A stretch of 64,000 bases of DNA, taken from Melanocharis versteri (taxonomy: Eukaryota; Chordata; Aves; Passeriformes; Melanocharitidae). A program made the translations under genes and the position numbers. The notes beneath the pieces were generated by a model, which saw only the letters and a program-made list of their open reading frames with translations, was not told where the DNA came from and did no database searches. Of the stretch, positions 12,257 to 22,728 are shown piece after piece (position 1 is the stretch's first letter; each line of letters begins with the position of its first letter). The DNA is taken from assembly GCA_013397845.1 (NCBI GenBank), contig VZTG01001095.1, positions 62,001-126,000 of the forward strand. Reading direction: 5' to 3'.

Positions 12257-12442
12257 CTCCGGAATTCCATCCATCCTTGATAAAAGCGTAATTATGATCT
12301 CTCTTTCCCCAGGCTTAAATTCCAGAATTCCTGTGCTTCCATAAAATTCATTATTGTCCCTTGGTTCTACAGTGTATCGCAGAAACTGCCTGACAAGGCT
12401 CCCTCTGCGGCGTACAATCTGCAGTTCAACAGAATCCCCTTC
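12257..12442 (-). CDS. ADGRV1: ADGRV1 exon 13: body of Calx-beta 7
   Basis: This exon encodes residues 790-851 (62 codons, phase 0 to 0). It starts with EGDSVELQIVRRRGS, then 'NEFYGSTG' and 'LEFKPGERE'. It ends in RMDGIPE, so the calcium motif is again split by an intron (LDEA follows in exon 14). The acceptor is CTTTTTACAG and the donor is GTAGAA. Confidence 0.95.
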
Positions 12443-12531
12443 CTGTAAAAAGAGAAAATCCAACATTTTACTTGCACTCTACTAAGACTTACTTGTCCAT
12501 AATGATTAAGAAAAGTTATTCAGATAGCTAC
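12443..12531 (-). other. ADGRV1 intron 12, minimal (89 bp)
   Basis: Bounded by GTAGCT and a pyrimidine-rich TTTTCTCTTTTTACAG. The length is not a multiple of three and an in-frame TGA follows the donor, so retention would truncate the protein. It is by far the shortest intron in this part of the gene. Confidence 0.9.
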
Positions 12532-12658
12532 CTTGATACTGTAGGGACCTCTGGAAGAGGGAGAAAATTCAAACACTCCTCCAGGATCATCATTTTCCAA
12601 AATAGTAATCTCACAAGTAGTAAACCCATATTTCAGTATTTGATTTTCCACACTGACC
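12532..12658 (-). CDS. ADGRV1: ADGRV1 exon 12: Calx-beta 6/7 boundary
   Basis: This exon encodes the last base of Arg747 to Lys789 (127 bp, phase 2 to 0). The linker 'LENDDPGGVFEFSP' (about 767-780) ends repeat 6 and starts repeat 7. The acceptor is CCTTTTCCAG and the donor is GTAGCT, a weaker donor than its neighbours. The following intron is only 89 bp. Confidence 0.92.
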
Positions 12659-13781
12659 CTGGAAAAGGAAAAAAGGGGTTTTTTGAGTGATAGTTCTTTT
12701 TAGTAAGCAAATACACATCTATGTGAAGGACATCAGAATCCTGATGAATTTTATGAATAAATTCTGAAAAGAATTACCTACAAAGAATATAATAAATTAG
12801 GAAAGACACATCAGTTGGTTACATTCAATTGCCAAAAAACCCAACCTTTGTTCCCGAAGTAACTTTGTTTTCTGATTATTTTTTATAGATTATAGTTCTG
12901 GGACTTTGTAGTCACACATGCACACAGCACAAAGAAAAAGAAATAGAATTGTATACTAAAAATTTAAAATCACATATAGTATTATTTTGTATTTGGATCA
13001 AAACATAAGAGATGATCCAAGATCACTTAAACAAAGATAGATTATATTTCTTGTATTCATTTCCTTAGATGTTAATCTTCAATTACACTGTTTTAAGTTC
13101 ATTCCATTAAAAATGCAAGAAAAACTACTACTGAAAGATGCATAAAGAATGCACCTTCAGACTGACAGTTTTGATATAGCTTATTAAGTGTTGGTTTATG
13201 AATTTGGATTCCTGTGCATCTTCCATGTTTTCTGGAAGAAAATTTCAATGAACAAGCAAAAAATATCTATGTTAAAGGGTAATATGTCAGGTTTATTGCA
13301 TATTAAAAAAAATCCAGCAGACACAATAATTTGTGTTAACATAAACTAAAGGCATGTCACTTAAAAAAAAGAGAACTGCTCATCTTTGACCACAAAAAAC
13401 TTCTCTACAGTTCCAGTCAGCTCAGGCATTTAGGTGGGACAAATTGTATTTCTGGCAGTTTAAGACAACACGTCCATTATTGCAATCAAGCACAGGAATA
13501 TCAAACACTGAGTCATGCATTAATAACTTTCACCATTCACAAATCCTAAATAAGCCTTCAAGCCAGAAACCCATGCCATCAAACTGAAAACCAAAGAGTA
13601 AACAAGCATTGTCTGAAGAGACACAGAAGACATGATTCCTGAGAGGAAAAGAAGTTTTCGACAGATTCTGTCCAAATTAATCACTCATAAAACAAAGAAT
13701 TAATTCACTGAAGACAAACCACAGTTCACTGCACTTACCCAAAGTACACGACAAACCTTTCTGTCTCTACCCTGTTAACAT

Positions 13782-13830
13782 AGAAAGAAAGAAGGAAAGA
13801 AGGAAAGAAGAAAAGAAGGAAAGAAAAGGG
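13782..13830 (+). repeat. GAAA/GGAA purine microsatellite
   Basis: About 50 bases made almost only of A and G, as interleaved 'gaaa' and 'ggaa' units, running into 'gggatgggggaagg'. A homopurine tract of this type is a common, length-variable simple repeat. Confidence 0.9.
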
Positions 13831-14343
13831 ATGGGGGAAGGAATGAAAGTGCCACTTCCTGGAATTTCAATAGTACCAGTCTTAGACAATAATAACAACA
13901 ACAGCACCACAAAGTTTTCTTTTCCCTTTCCAAACACATAATGTTCTTTTCATGGGTACCTCCTTCCTTGCCATTTTCCTGTTGACAAATGCTAGCTAGC
14001 GGGCAGTCCCCACTGGGAAGAAATGACCCCATGACCAATTCAGGATGTCAAGGCCCATCCATGGTATAGCCTACGCAGCCCTCCTCCAGGAGTTCTGTCA
14101 CTGCCAGCCTCTGTGTCTGCTCACAATTGCACCAGCAGCTCAAATTTAAAACTTCACGGAAAACAAATACAATCAACAGGCCTCCATTATGTGTTATTTC
14201 ATCAATCTGACATAGTAATGATAAAAACAGCTAAGTGCACTGGGAGTTATAACACATACATATCAAAAACTATTTTAGCTCAAAATCACATCAAACTTTA
14301 TTTTTGACAATTTTTCAGTTAATCAGATTAGCGGAGTAAAATA

Positions 14344-14423
14344 CCAACAACAAAAAAAAACAACAACAACCAACCAACCAAACAAAAAAAACCACCACCC
14401 TCCACCAAAAAAAAAACAAAAAA
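14344..14423 (+). repeat. A/C-rich low-complexity tract
   Basis: About 80 bases almost without G or T, as 'caa', 'ccaa' and poly-A units. Similar tracts occur at 43323-43390 and 57130-57220. Confidence 0.85.
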
Positions 14424-15259
14424 TAGAAATAGGAAAATAAGCACATATAACAAAGCTATCACATCAAGTCAGATGAAAGGACATTATTCTACAATAACAA
14501 GTATGTCATTTCATTAAAGTATGTATAAATTATTTTCTTAATCTAAAATAAATATATATTTAATACAAAACCTGTATCTACTATTAAAATTGTATAAACA
14601 GATAAAGCATTTATAAAGTGAAATTTTGAATTCAAAAAGAATTCAGATTCAGAATTCAATAGATATGAGTTCACTCAAAAGTTTGAAGTAATAAAGCAAA
14701 TACACCTGCAGCTATATTCTTTCAAATAGGAGATCTTATTTAAAAGAAATTTCTCAGTTATTTCAAATGAGGATACATTTTAAATACTATATATAAAGAC
14801 ATTCTCCATTCCTTCCGAAATATATGCAGGTTTTCCAAAATCATCAAGCATTAATACCATTTAAAAAGTAAGGGTGAAAATTCCAGAGCTAAAATTTATG
14901 CTAAATTTTCATTATATTGCTCTTAATGCTAGAATTTAATTATATCACTAAGCTGTTGGTAATATATTTCACAGGAGAGTATACAAATGAACTATTATAA
15001 CAAGTGGGTTTTTGGTACGTAGGTACAAGCTTAAGTGGTTAAGACACAACCAGCAAAAAGTGAAAGGGCATGCCAGATATAGCTTCTCTTTCATCTTCAT
15101 GAAGTCAGACTGCATGAGTCCAAACAGAGCTCAGACAAAAAAGGGCCTATTAACTGAGGAGTAGTGCTAGAATCTAGTATCCTGTTGTAATGCACGATGG
15201 CAGCTCTAATGAAATCCAAGGGGTAGCAGAAATTAAACAGTCCCAAGGTACCATGAGGA

Positions 15260-15303
15260 GGTACTTTGAGCATCTCCAGGTGTACTTTGAGCATCTCCAG
15301 GTA
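15260..15303 (+). repeat. 21-bp tandem repeat, two full copies
   Basis: The unit 'tactttgagcatctccaggt' (plus one base) occurs twice in succession and is followed by a partial third copy ('atactttga'). Confidence 0.85.
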
Positions 15304-15574
15304 TACTTTGAAAAGACTGAGAAGACTGCAACACTTACTACCTTTTAACAGTCACAGTGTAAATCAGACGAAGAAACTAGTCAGATTCAGCCCATCCACT
15401 GCTAAAAACACCGTCATTTTGGATTTTTCTCCAGCCAAGTTCCATTTTCAAAACTAGGGTCACTTGTCTGTCTGACTAGTTGATGGAGCTGACCGCGTTT
15501 TCCCTGCATGACTGGCCAGATTGCTACCAGTGCTCTGACATATTAAATGTTGGTTAATATTCAAAAACAGCAGA

Positions 15575-15775
15575 CGGTGCTTGGGCACTGGAACAGGATC
15601 CCCAGAGTAGTGGTCACAACACCAAGCCTGACAGAGTTCAAGAAGTTTTTGGACAATGCCCTCAGGTCCACAGTGTGATTCTTGGGGCGTCCTATGCAGG
15701 CCCAGGAGTTGGATTTGATGATCCTGAAGGGTTCCTTCCAAATCTGCTTATTCTGTGATTCCATGATAAACCAGC
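15575..15775 (+). mobile_element. CR1 LINE 3' end fragment
   Basis: It matches the well-known 3' end of avian CR1 elements: 'gcttgggcactggaac', 'caccaagcctgacagagttc', 'aagaag.tttggacaatgc', 'gtgtgattcttggggcgtcc', and the closing 'gatgatcctgaagggttccttcc' with 'attctgtgattccatgat'. It is 5'-truncated, as most CR1 copies are, and is noncoding. Family identity is from recalled consensus features. Confidence 0.85.
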
Positions 15776-16460
15776 CTATGCAAAACAGAATAAAAGCCAC
15801 GAAGCACAGGCTTCCAACTTGGATCTGCCATTACATGAGCAATAAACACAAAAGGATCCCTCCTGTCTACATTCTGAGGTATACATTTACAAATTTTCAT
15901 ATCAACCCTGGACAGGATCCATCAAGTGACTTCCTGGGTCTACTCTGGATTTTTCTTCTTGCTGTGGACCTGCCTGGCAATCACTGAGCTGTGCCTGATG
16001 CAGGTGACCATCATCCAAACTTGACATGTGTTCCTGGCTTAACCTGCCCCACCACCATGACCTTGCCTTATGCCCTGGACTGAAGGCTGCCCCCACATCC
16101 CATATGACAAATCTCATCTGAAAAGGCTAGTCGTCACAGAAGTCCTTTCTTTAAAAATACCTTAATACTACTTAGGAAGAACTACAGATTTATCAGGACA
16201 ACTATGAGAAGCTTCAAAATATTTCCTCACTTTTTTAAATGCACAGTACTATAAAATAACAGAAAGAAGATTTTTGACTGAGTTTAAAATAACATGACAA
16301 TTATGAAATAAGTACTACTGAAAATAAAATAATAATTGTTAAGATCCGTGTTTGAATTTCATAACTCTGAACCAAGAACTGGAATTCTGAAGAAAGTTAA
16401 TGCTTTGAAAAGCCCATATGAAACTGAAATGCAACTGTGAATTTGTATTCATATTAGTCT

Positions 16461-16520
16461 GAAAAACACACTTCTTTAAAATCTCTCTCTTTTTTCAGGT
16501 ATCTCAGAAAAGATGCCTTC
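16461..16520 (+). repeat. Diverged direct repeat flanking CR1 debris, copy A
   Basis: It resembles 17281-17340 over about 60 bases, sharing 'aaaaaca', 'cttct.taaaa', 'tctct' and the exact core 'caggtatctcagaaaa'. The two copies lie 820 bp apart in the same orientation. Confidence 0.5.
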
Positions 16521-17218
16521 AAACTGCCTGTGGAATGTTATTCAATTTGCTTCCTAGATTTGCGGTTTTTTCCTAGATCTTTTTTTTCAGGATTATCTAC
16601 TGACTTAATTAGCGACCTAGATTTAAAGAACAGTATTCAAGGAGGATTGGCCACATTATAAATTCCACAGTGTTTCGCATCACAGGGAACACCTCTCCAG
16701 GTTTAATCCACAATTTATTTGATTTTGGAGGACATTTTAACTTATGTTATTCACAGCAGAAGATATATAGTGTTACTACTTTGAAAAGTAACGAAAGCTA
16801 GCAGTAGGTGCCCAGTAACACTCACATAAACATTCTAGTACCAGTTTCAAATAACTTTTTCCCTATCAAAACAAGATCTGACCAAAGCCTTGAAGTAAAA
16901 GCCAACATTTTACCATGAAAGTCTTAATTCTTACAGCATCACATATATTTCTTCATGGAAAAAATTACTTAAGTAAGTAAGAAAATATAGTTTTGAAATA
17001 GGCACTAACCGCAGAAAATCCCCAAGTTAGAAAAATACTACAAACTCCATTAAACAGCTTTACTTATGCCCTGAATTAAGGCACATAGACAGTACACAGT
17101 GCTTTAAATATGTCTGCCATGATTTGCAAACTTTTTTATCATTAAGTAATCTCTTAAACACAAACATGTCTTGAGTAAATTTTAAAAATATTTTTTTTTA
17201 AAACATAGATTTGACTCA

Positions 17219-17262
17219 ATTGCTGTGTTCAGTTTTGGGCCCCACAATTCAGGAAGTTTGGA
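17219..17262 (+). mobile_element. CR1 LINE scrap, plus orientation
   Basis: 'gtgttcagttttgggcccc' followed by 'acaattcaggaag' matches a stretch near the 3' end of the CR1 coding region in sense orientation. About 45 bases survive. It is opposite in orientation to the adjacent larger CR1 block. Confidence 0.55.
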
Positions 17263-17280
17263 TTTTTACTATTGTTACTC

Positions 17281-17340
17281 TTAAAAACATGCTTCTCTAA
17301 AAAACTTTCTCTTCTATCAGGTATCTCAGAAAAAGTGTTC
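17281..17340 (+). repeat. Diverged direct repeat flanking CR1 debris, copy B
   Basis: Partner of 16461-16520. It lies exactly between a plus-strand CR1 scrap (17219-17262) and the start of the minus-strand CR1 block. Confidence 0.5.
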
Positions 17341-18370
17341 TCTTCCACTGGGCCATTTTCCAGCCACTCTTCCCCAGCCTGTAGCTCTGCATGGGGTTGT
17401 TGTGACCCAGGCGGAGGATCTGAGACTTGGTCTTCTTGAACCTCATGCCGCTAGTGTCGGCCGATCAACCCAGCCTTTCCAGATCCCTCTGCAGAGCCCT
17501 CTTACCCTCCAGAAGATCAACACTCCTGTACAACTTGGTGTCATTCACAAATTTACTAAGGGTAAATCCCCTCATTCAGATCATCAATAAGGATATTAAA
17601 CACGACTGGGCCCAATACTGATCCCTGGGGGACACCACTAGTGTTTGACTGCCAACTGAAAGCACCACCATTCCCCACCACTCTCTTGGCCTGGTCATCC
17701 AGCCAGCTCTTAACCCACAGAACAGAACACCTGTCCAAGCCATGGGCTGTCCAAGCCGTGGGCTGGCAGCTTTTTAAGGAGAATGCTGCGGAACACAGTG
17801 ACTTTGCTGAACTCTAAGCAGACAACATCCACAGCCTTCCCTCCGTCCCTCAGGCATGTTACCTGATCATAAAAGGAGATCATGTTGATCAGGCAGGACC
17901 TGCCCCTCCTAAACCCATGCTGGCTGGGTCTGATCCCCCAGCCATCCTGTAGGCTCCATATGACTCCACTCAAGATGATAACCAGAACCTTGCCAGGCAC
18001 CAAGGTCAGGCTGACAGGCCTGTAGTTCCCCAGATCCTCCTTCCAGCCCTTCTTGTGTATGAGCATCACAGTGGCTAGTTGTCTGAGACCTTCCCAGTTA
18101 GCCAAGACTGATGATGAACGATGAAGAGCAGCTTAGAGAGCTCTTACAACAGCTCCCTCAATACCTTAGGATGGATCCTATCCAGTCCCATAGACTTGTG
18201 ACCACCTAAATAGCTCTGCCAATCACTAACTACTTCCTCCTGGATTTCAGGAGGTCTATTCTGCTCTACAACCTTGTCGACCAGCTCAGGGGACCAGTTG
18301 CCCTGAGAATAATTGGTCTTACTGAGGCTGAAGACTGAGGCGAAAGAAGGTGTTAAGTACCTCAGCCTGT
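17340..18370 (-). mobile_element. CR1 LINE reverse-transcriptase fragment (dead)
   Basis: The minus strand carries the middle of CR1 ORF2. In order come 'HKSMGLDRIHPKVLREL' near 18160-18210, 'GNYRPVSLT' near 18010-18030, 'SQHGFRRGRSCL' near 17890-17930, 'VVCLEFSK' near 17800-17830, and the reverse-transcriptase block 'SGVPQGSVLGPVVFNILI' at about 17590-17645. The catalytic loop further on is degraded (the expected FADD is replaced by a form with Val-Asn-Asp). Frameshifts and stops break the frame repeatedly, so the element is inactive. It is truncated at both ends. Reverse transcription and self-propagation are the family's role; this copy only marks an old insertion in intron 11. Confidence 0.92.
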
Positions 18371-19329
18371 ATCACACCACAGAAATCACTAGAACTGTAA
18401 CATTTTCCACATTACATTGCATCAGTTTTGCTTCATTGAACATATGTCATATATACAAATTAGATACGTACATATGTAAATGGATCTGTTCTGACATCTT
18501 AATTTCTGGGAGTCATGACCAAAAGACTCTGAGCATTAACTATCTAAACACTCAACTGTTCCTGGATTTTAATTTTCCCAAAATAAAAATAAATTCATTT
18601 GTCTATTGCTGTTCCCAGAACCTAAAGTCCAGAGGTTTTCACTCAGCTCCATTCGTGTAAGGGAACAAACACAACCTGTGTGCCATGAGGGTCCTGGCTC
18701 TTCAGCTGTGTCAATTACCAGATTTATAGCTGTGTATCTGCACTGGGAGGATGACAACCGCCAATAGCAGAATTTCTTGTGCAAAAGTTAAAAACATCAG
18801 ATTTTACTACAGACTTCTGGCTTTATTTATGTTTATTTTCAATTCAGGCCTATTCAGATATGGGCAGTCATTCAAACTGAAGCTGGTCCTAAAGAAAGAA
18901 AATATGAAGAAGCTTCAGCAGGTACAGGATTATCTTGCTTCTTTACGGCTCATCTGTCTTCTATGTAAGCATATTCTTCGTGATATACATTGGCCCCCAT
19001 TTTGTGGACAGCATTCATAATTATTTTTAATATCCAGGGCCTACAGATGGTGGCCATAGAGCAAGGAAGGAAAATACTATTTTTAATGTCTTGGAAGATT
19101 TCTTTTGTATCATGGGTACAATCAAAGCTCATTTAAAACATAAACTGTCTTAACAACATCACTGAGTTGTAAATAATACATCCTTGTTAGAATTAATTAT
19201 CATATTATTTTGCCCATGCTATTACTAATTGCAATAAATAGAATGCTTATGAACGTATTTCTATGTCTATAGTTTCATTCAAGTCTGTACATGCTCAATT
19301 TTTCTACTGATTTATGCTACAGTTTATCG

Positions 19330-20950
19330 AACAGTGCAAGCACATCCACAGCACAGTGCATCTTTGTTTTCATGGTAATCCACTATTGCTGTGAGGTGCT
19401 GGCTGCCAGTCTTGGAAACTGAAATCTTCTGTTCATCTAGAAAACACAAACTGTGTAGGAGGCAATACCAAAAGCTTACACACATCATCCTGCCAGTATC
19501 ATTCACCCCTGCTTTGAAGAGTCATCTCCAGTATTGAAAGGATGATCTTTGCATTCATTTCATTCTTGGCTTCTGCACACATTAAAGTTGCCAAATTTCA
19601 CTCGTACCGTTGAAGGACACTATCCAGGTCTAGAGAAAAGTTCCGATTTTATCTGCTCCTTATTTACTTCTTTTTCCTGGCCAGACCACCTACTCCTTAC
19701 TTCACTCTCTGACCTTGACAAGTGTGGAAAAGCTGCTTACTGCTGGCACAATTTTTACCAGCCACTTCACGATCAATAGAACCTGCTACTCCCACCATAC
19801 ATTGCAAAAGCAGAACAGTGGTTGTGTTTGTCCAGCTGCCAATTCAATCCCCTTTTAGACATAATTTTCAAGGCATGGGATTACTACTCAGAGTAAGTGG
19901 TAGAAAGCTGTAGTTACACATACTGTAGAGCTGTCCAATATTAAAAAGTTAATCTTTTATGCTTCCCACTTCCTCTATGTACTTATTTGTCTCCTACCGT
20001 TCCATGTCAACATTTTTGCCACCTTACATAGTTTCTTCACAACTTCAATCTTTATTTCTAATCTTAGTTTCTTTGTTTGTGCCACAGACTCTAATAAACC
20101 TTCAGGCATACCAGTTTCATCCACAGGAAGGAAAATAGAGAATTATTTGCAACAGTCTCCATTTGGTTTTGTCTTGAACAGGACTACCTTTTCAACACAG
20201 TGAGTATCCAAAATAGAATGAAATAATTCATTCTGCACTAGATGCGTCCACCAGCAAGCTTCTACAGAAGCAGACCAATCCTGCAATGGAACAGCATGTT
20301 TCCTGTGTGATAGAACAATGCTCAAAAAAGGATCAGGATCAGCTTGAGGAGTTGCTTTCTGGTTTGCTAATATGTAATCTACGTGAGTATCTGGTGTTAA
20401 AAGTTCCCATGAGCTAGTCCGCCCTTCCTATGTATATGACAAGGATACTTCTGCATAAGATAAGGACCGTGTAAGTAGTAGATGTTCAATGCAGACATTG
20501 CAGCTGGCAGAACTCTCTTAACATGTTTCCAGAAATATAAATGGGAAAAGTATACCTTAGATTATTAGGAGGTATCAGCAGAAGTGATAGCATTTCTAAA
20601 CTATATATACATCTGAATTTCTGGAAGCAGGGCTGAAGAAATAGCCAAGATTCTCCTGCTAATAAAACAAAAAGGCTCCTGGATATGAAATAATTCAAGT
20701 ATTCTGAGTAGTGTTCACATGCAGATAATAATATCCGCTGAGACCTCTTACAGCCTTAATTATCCTACAATCCTGATATCACACAGAAGGGAGACCACAA
20801 CATTGTGCTTCAGAAAACACCATTGCTCCCTTTGCAGCTGAGGCACATGGTAATAGTCACACTGGCCTATTTTGGTAGCCAGCAGTTGTGATGGAAGTAT
20901 CTAATTCTGCAACAACATCCTGTTATAAACCTCTTCAGAGAAAAGCACAG
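19330..20950 (-). pseudogene. Unidentified protein-coding relic (possible processed pseudogene)
   Basis: The minus strand reads as protein-like sequence broken by stops and frame changes. Clearest is a frame from about 20390 to 19965 with only one stop (TAA at 20145-20143). Before the stop it includes 'VLSHRKHAVPLQDW', 'ACWWTHLVQNELFHSIL' and 'EKVVLFKTKPNGDCCK'; after it come 'FLPVDETGMPEGLLES' and 'IEVVKKLCKVAKMLTWNG'. Upstream, near 20870-20770, another frame gives 'GQCDYYHVPQLQREQW' and 'CFLKHNVVVSLLCDIRIV'. A weaker stretch near 19600-19500 reads 'NLATLMCAEAKNEMN'. Amino-acid mix, Trp/Cys use and continuity across more than a kilobase without introns suggest a decayed intronless copy of a gene. 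I do not recognise the parent, and chance or an unfamiliar repeat remains possible. Confidence 0.4.
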
Positions 20951-21326
20951 TTACGTATTGCTTTAATTACTATTCATTATAGTTTTCCCCATTACCTCAC
21001 TAAACATTATTTTTCTGAAATAAACGTGTTATAGTCAAGAGCCATAACTGAAGATCAAAGCTAAATGATCTTTTTTAGTAGCATACGTTATTTTAATCAA
21101 ATATAAAGAAAACTAAGTCATTAGATAATAAGCACAACATGGTTTCTTACATTGATCACAAGTCAAAGAAGATTCCATACACAGTCTGAATCAAGGGTCC
21201 AATATTCCTCCAGGCACTTATCAACACAGTGGAGGCAACACCTCATAATTAATACTATGACAATTTTTTTATATAAAGACTGAGTATCACAAGTGATACA
21301 TATGAATAAAGCTTAGGGTACAATAC

Positions 21327-21550
21327 CTGTCCAAAGTTAGTAACACGGTTTCATTCATTTCAGGTATATCATCAGCTTTAACAGTAATGTTGATTGCAGT
21401 ATCACTTTGTCCAGATAAGAAAACAACAGAGCCATTAAAAGGACTTATATCATCCTGTGTTACTGCCTTGTGATTAGGACCAGAGGCTTTCAAACTCCAA
21501 AACACTGTTGCTTGACCATCAGTCCCATCTCGATGCAATGCAATGGAAAC
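21327..21550 (-). CDS. ADGRV1: ADGRV1 exon 11: body of Calx-beta 6
   Basis: This exon encodes residues 673-747 (224 bp, phase 0 to 2). It includes the 'HRDGTDGQATVFWS' strand pair, the 'GSVVFLSGQSD' strand and the calcium motif ADDIPEMNETV. It ends two bases into Arg747 at the donor GTATTG. It is followed by the second-largest intron here (8.7 kb). The acceptor is GCTTTACAG. Confidence 0.95.
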
Positions 21551-22551
21551 CTGTAAAGCATGTTAGTCTGCTGTGACTTGCAAAACTAGACGCAAAAACA
21601 ATTAACCGTTTGCAAATTATTGTTTGAATATGAGCCACAAAATAGTCAGCTTGGGTTTTTTACTTACACCTATGTACAAGATCTGAAATCAAAGATGGTA
21701 TATATACTGAATCTTATCTTTTTAATCATTTATCAATCTATATATTGGACATATATATTTATATATACTTAGTGGAGGTGGCAGACTATTAATATGACAA
21801 ATCTCTTAGCACCCATAAACACAAAAACCCTTCCATGACTGATTCAAATAGATTTTAAATGTAACCACTATCCTTTACTCTGGCTGTTATAGTACAGTTC
21901 CAGCCTGTACTCTGCTTAAGGAAATCAGCAGTTTTATTCTGAGGATGAAAAGCAAGTTCTCTGATTCAGGATTTGAGGGAAGATTTCAGTTAAGACAAGT
22001 AGAGGAAAAAAGGGAAAATGTAAGAAAAGATATTTTATCAAGGGCTTCTCTGGGTGGGATTACAGCATTCAGATAGATGACAATGCTTTTGAAAATACTT
22101 TGTTGTGTACTGAGAAACAAAAAAAGCATATTTATCAGAAAACAGAGCCAGAAAGCCAAACTATATATTCACATATAAGTCAACTATAAAATACACAGAC
22201 ACTTTCATGAGAGCAATATCAGTCCTACTCTACAGGAGTGTCTTTGCAGTTGGTGAAAGAAATTAAACTGTCTGCAGCATCTTTTGCTCCATGTGAGTAT
22301 CAAGACCTAACCAGTTCTAGATGCTTACAGAGAATTTCAACCACACTTTTCAGATGAAAAATACATTAATCTTGCTAGCAAATTTTTTGCCTTTTTGGTT
22401 TTTTAAAGCAGGAGAATATTTGGGATGAGATCGAACTTGGAGTATGGATTTTTCTCACATTAATTTTCAAATGTTACAGTAGATATAACAAAGTTTGCTT
22501 TCTCCAAATAATTTTTCTATACTAATGGAAAATACAAAAATGTTTACTTAC
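21551..22551 (-). other. ADGRV1 intron 10
   Basis: A 1.0-kb AT-rich intron with nothing recognisable. Confidence 0.85.
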
Positions 22552-22728
22552 CACTGTAGCAGGCAATTCTTCTGGCTCAGAAAGAATAATTGGAAGATTG
22601 CTAGTAAAGCCTATTTCTCCATTTGCAATATCTGGAGTAATCCTCAAAGAAATATTTCGAATCTCACCTAATCTAGGACTCACAGGTGGGACAAGAGGAA
22701 TTCTATTCAGCAGCTCAACTTTTTCCAA
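22552..22728 (-). CDS. ADGRV1: ADGRV1 exon 10: Calx-beta 5/6 boundary
   Basis: This exon encodes residues 614-672 (59 codons, phase 0 to 0). It contains a proline-rich 'IPLVPPVSPRLG' stretch (about 623-634) and then the start of Calx-beta 6 (GEIGFTSN, about 650-657). The calcium-motif-poor repeat 5 thus ends in an unusual Pro-rich hinge. The acceptor is a run ending TCACAG and the donor is GTAAGT. Confidence 0.94.

Larger units (their letters stand above)
12659..21326 (-). other. ADGRV1 intron 11 (8.7 kb, repeat-bearing)
   Basis: The second-largest intron in the window. It contains a purine microsatellite (13782-13830), an A/C-rich tract (14344-14423), a 21-bp tandem repeat (about 15260-15303), three CR1 LINE pieces (15575-15775 and 17219-17262 on plus, 17340-18370 on minus), and an unidentified protein-like relic (about 19330-20950, minus). 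The block 15900-16120 is GC-richer than its surroundings but I cannot name it. Confidence 0.85.

Noticed and set aside
13775..14038. Minus-strand open frame ending in a Phe/Ser/Leu-rich run
   Set aside because: Its end is translation of the GAAA-type microsatellite.
15460..15800. Minus-strand open frames near 15.5-15.8 kb
   Set aside because: They are antisense to the CR1 3' end, which is noncoding.
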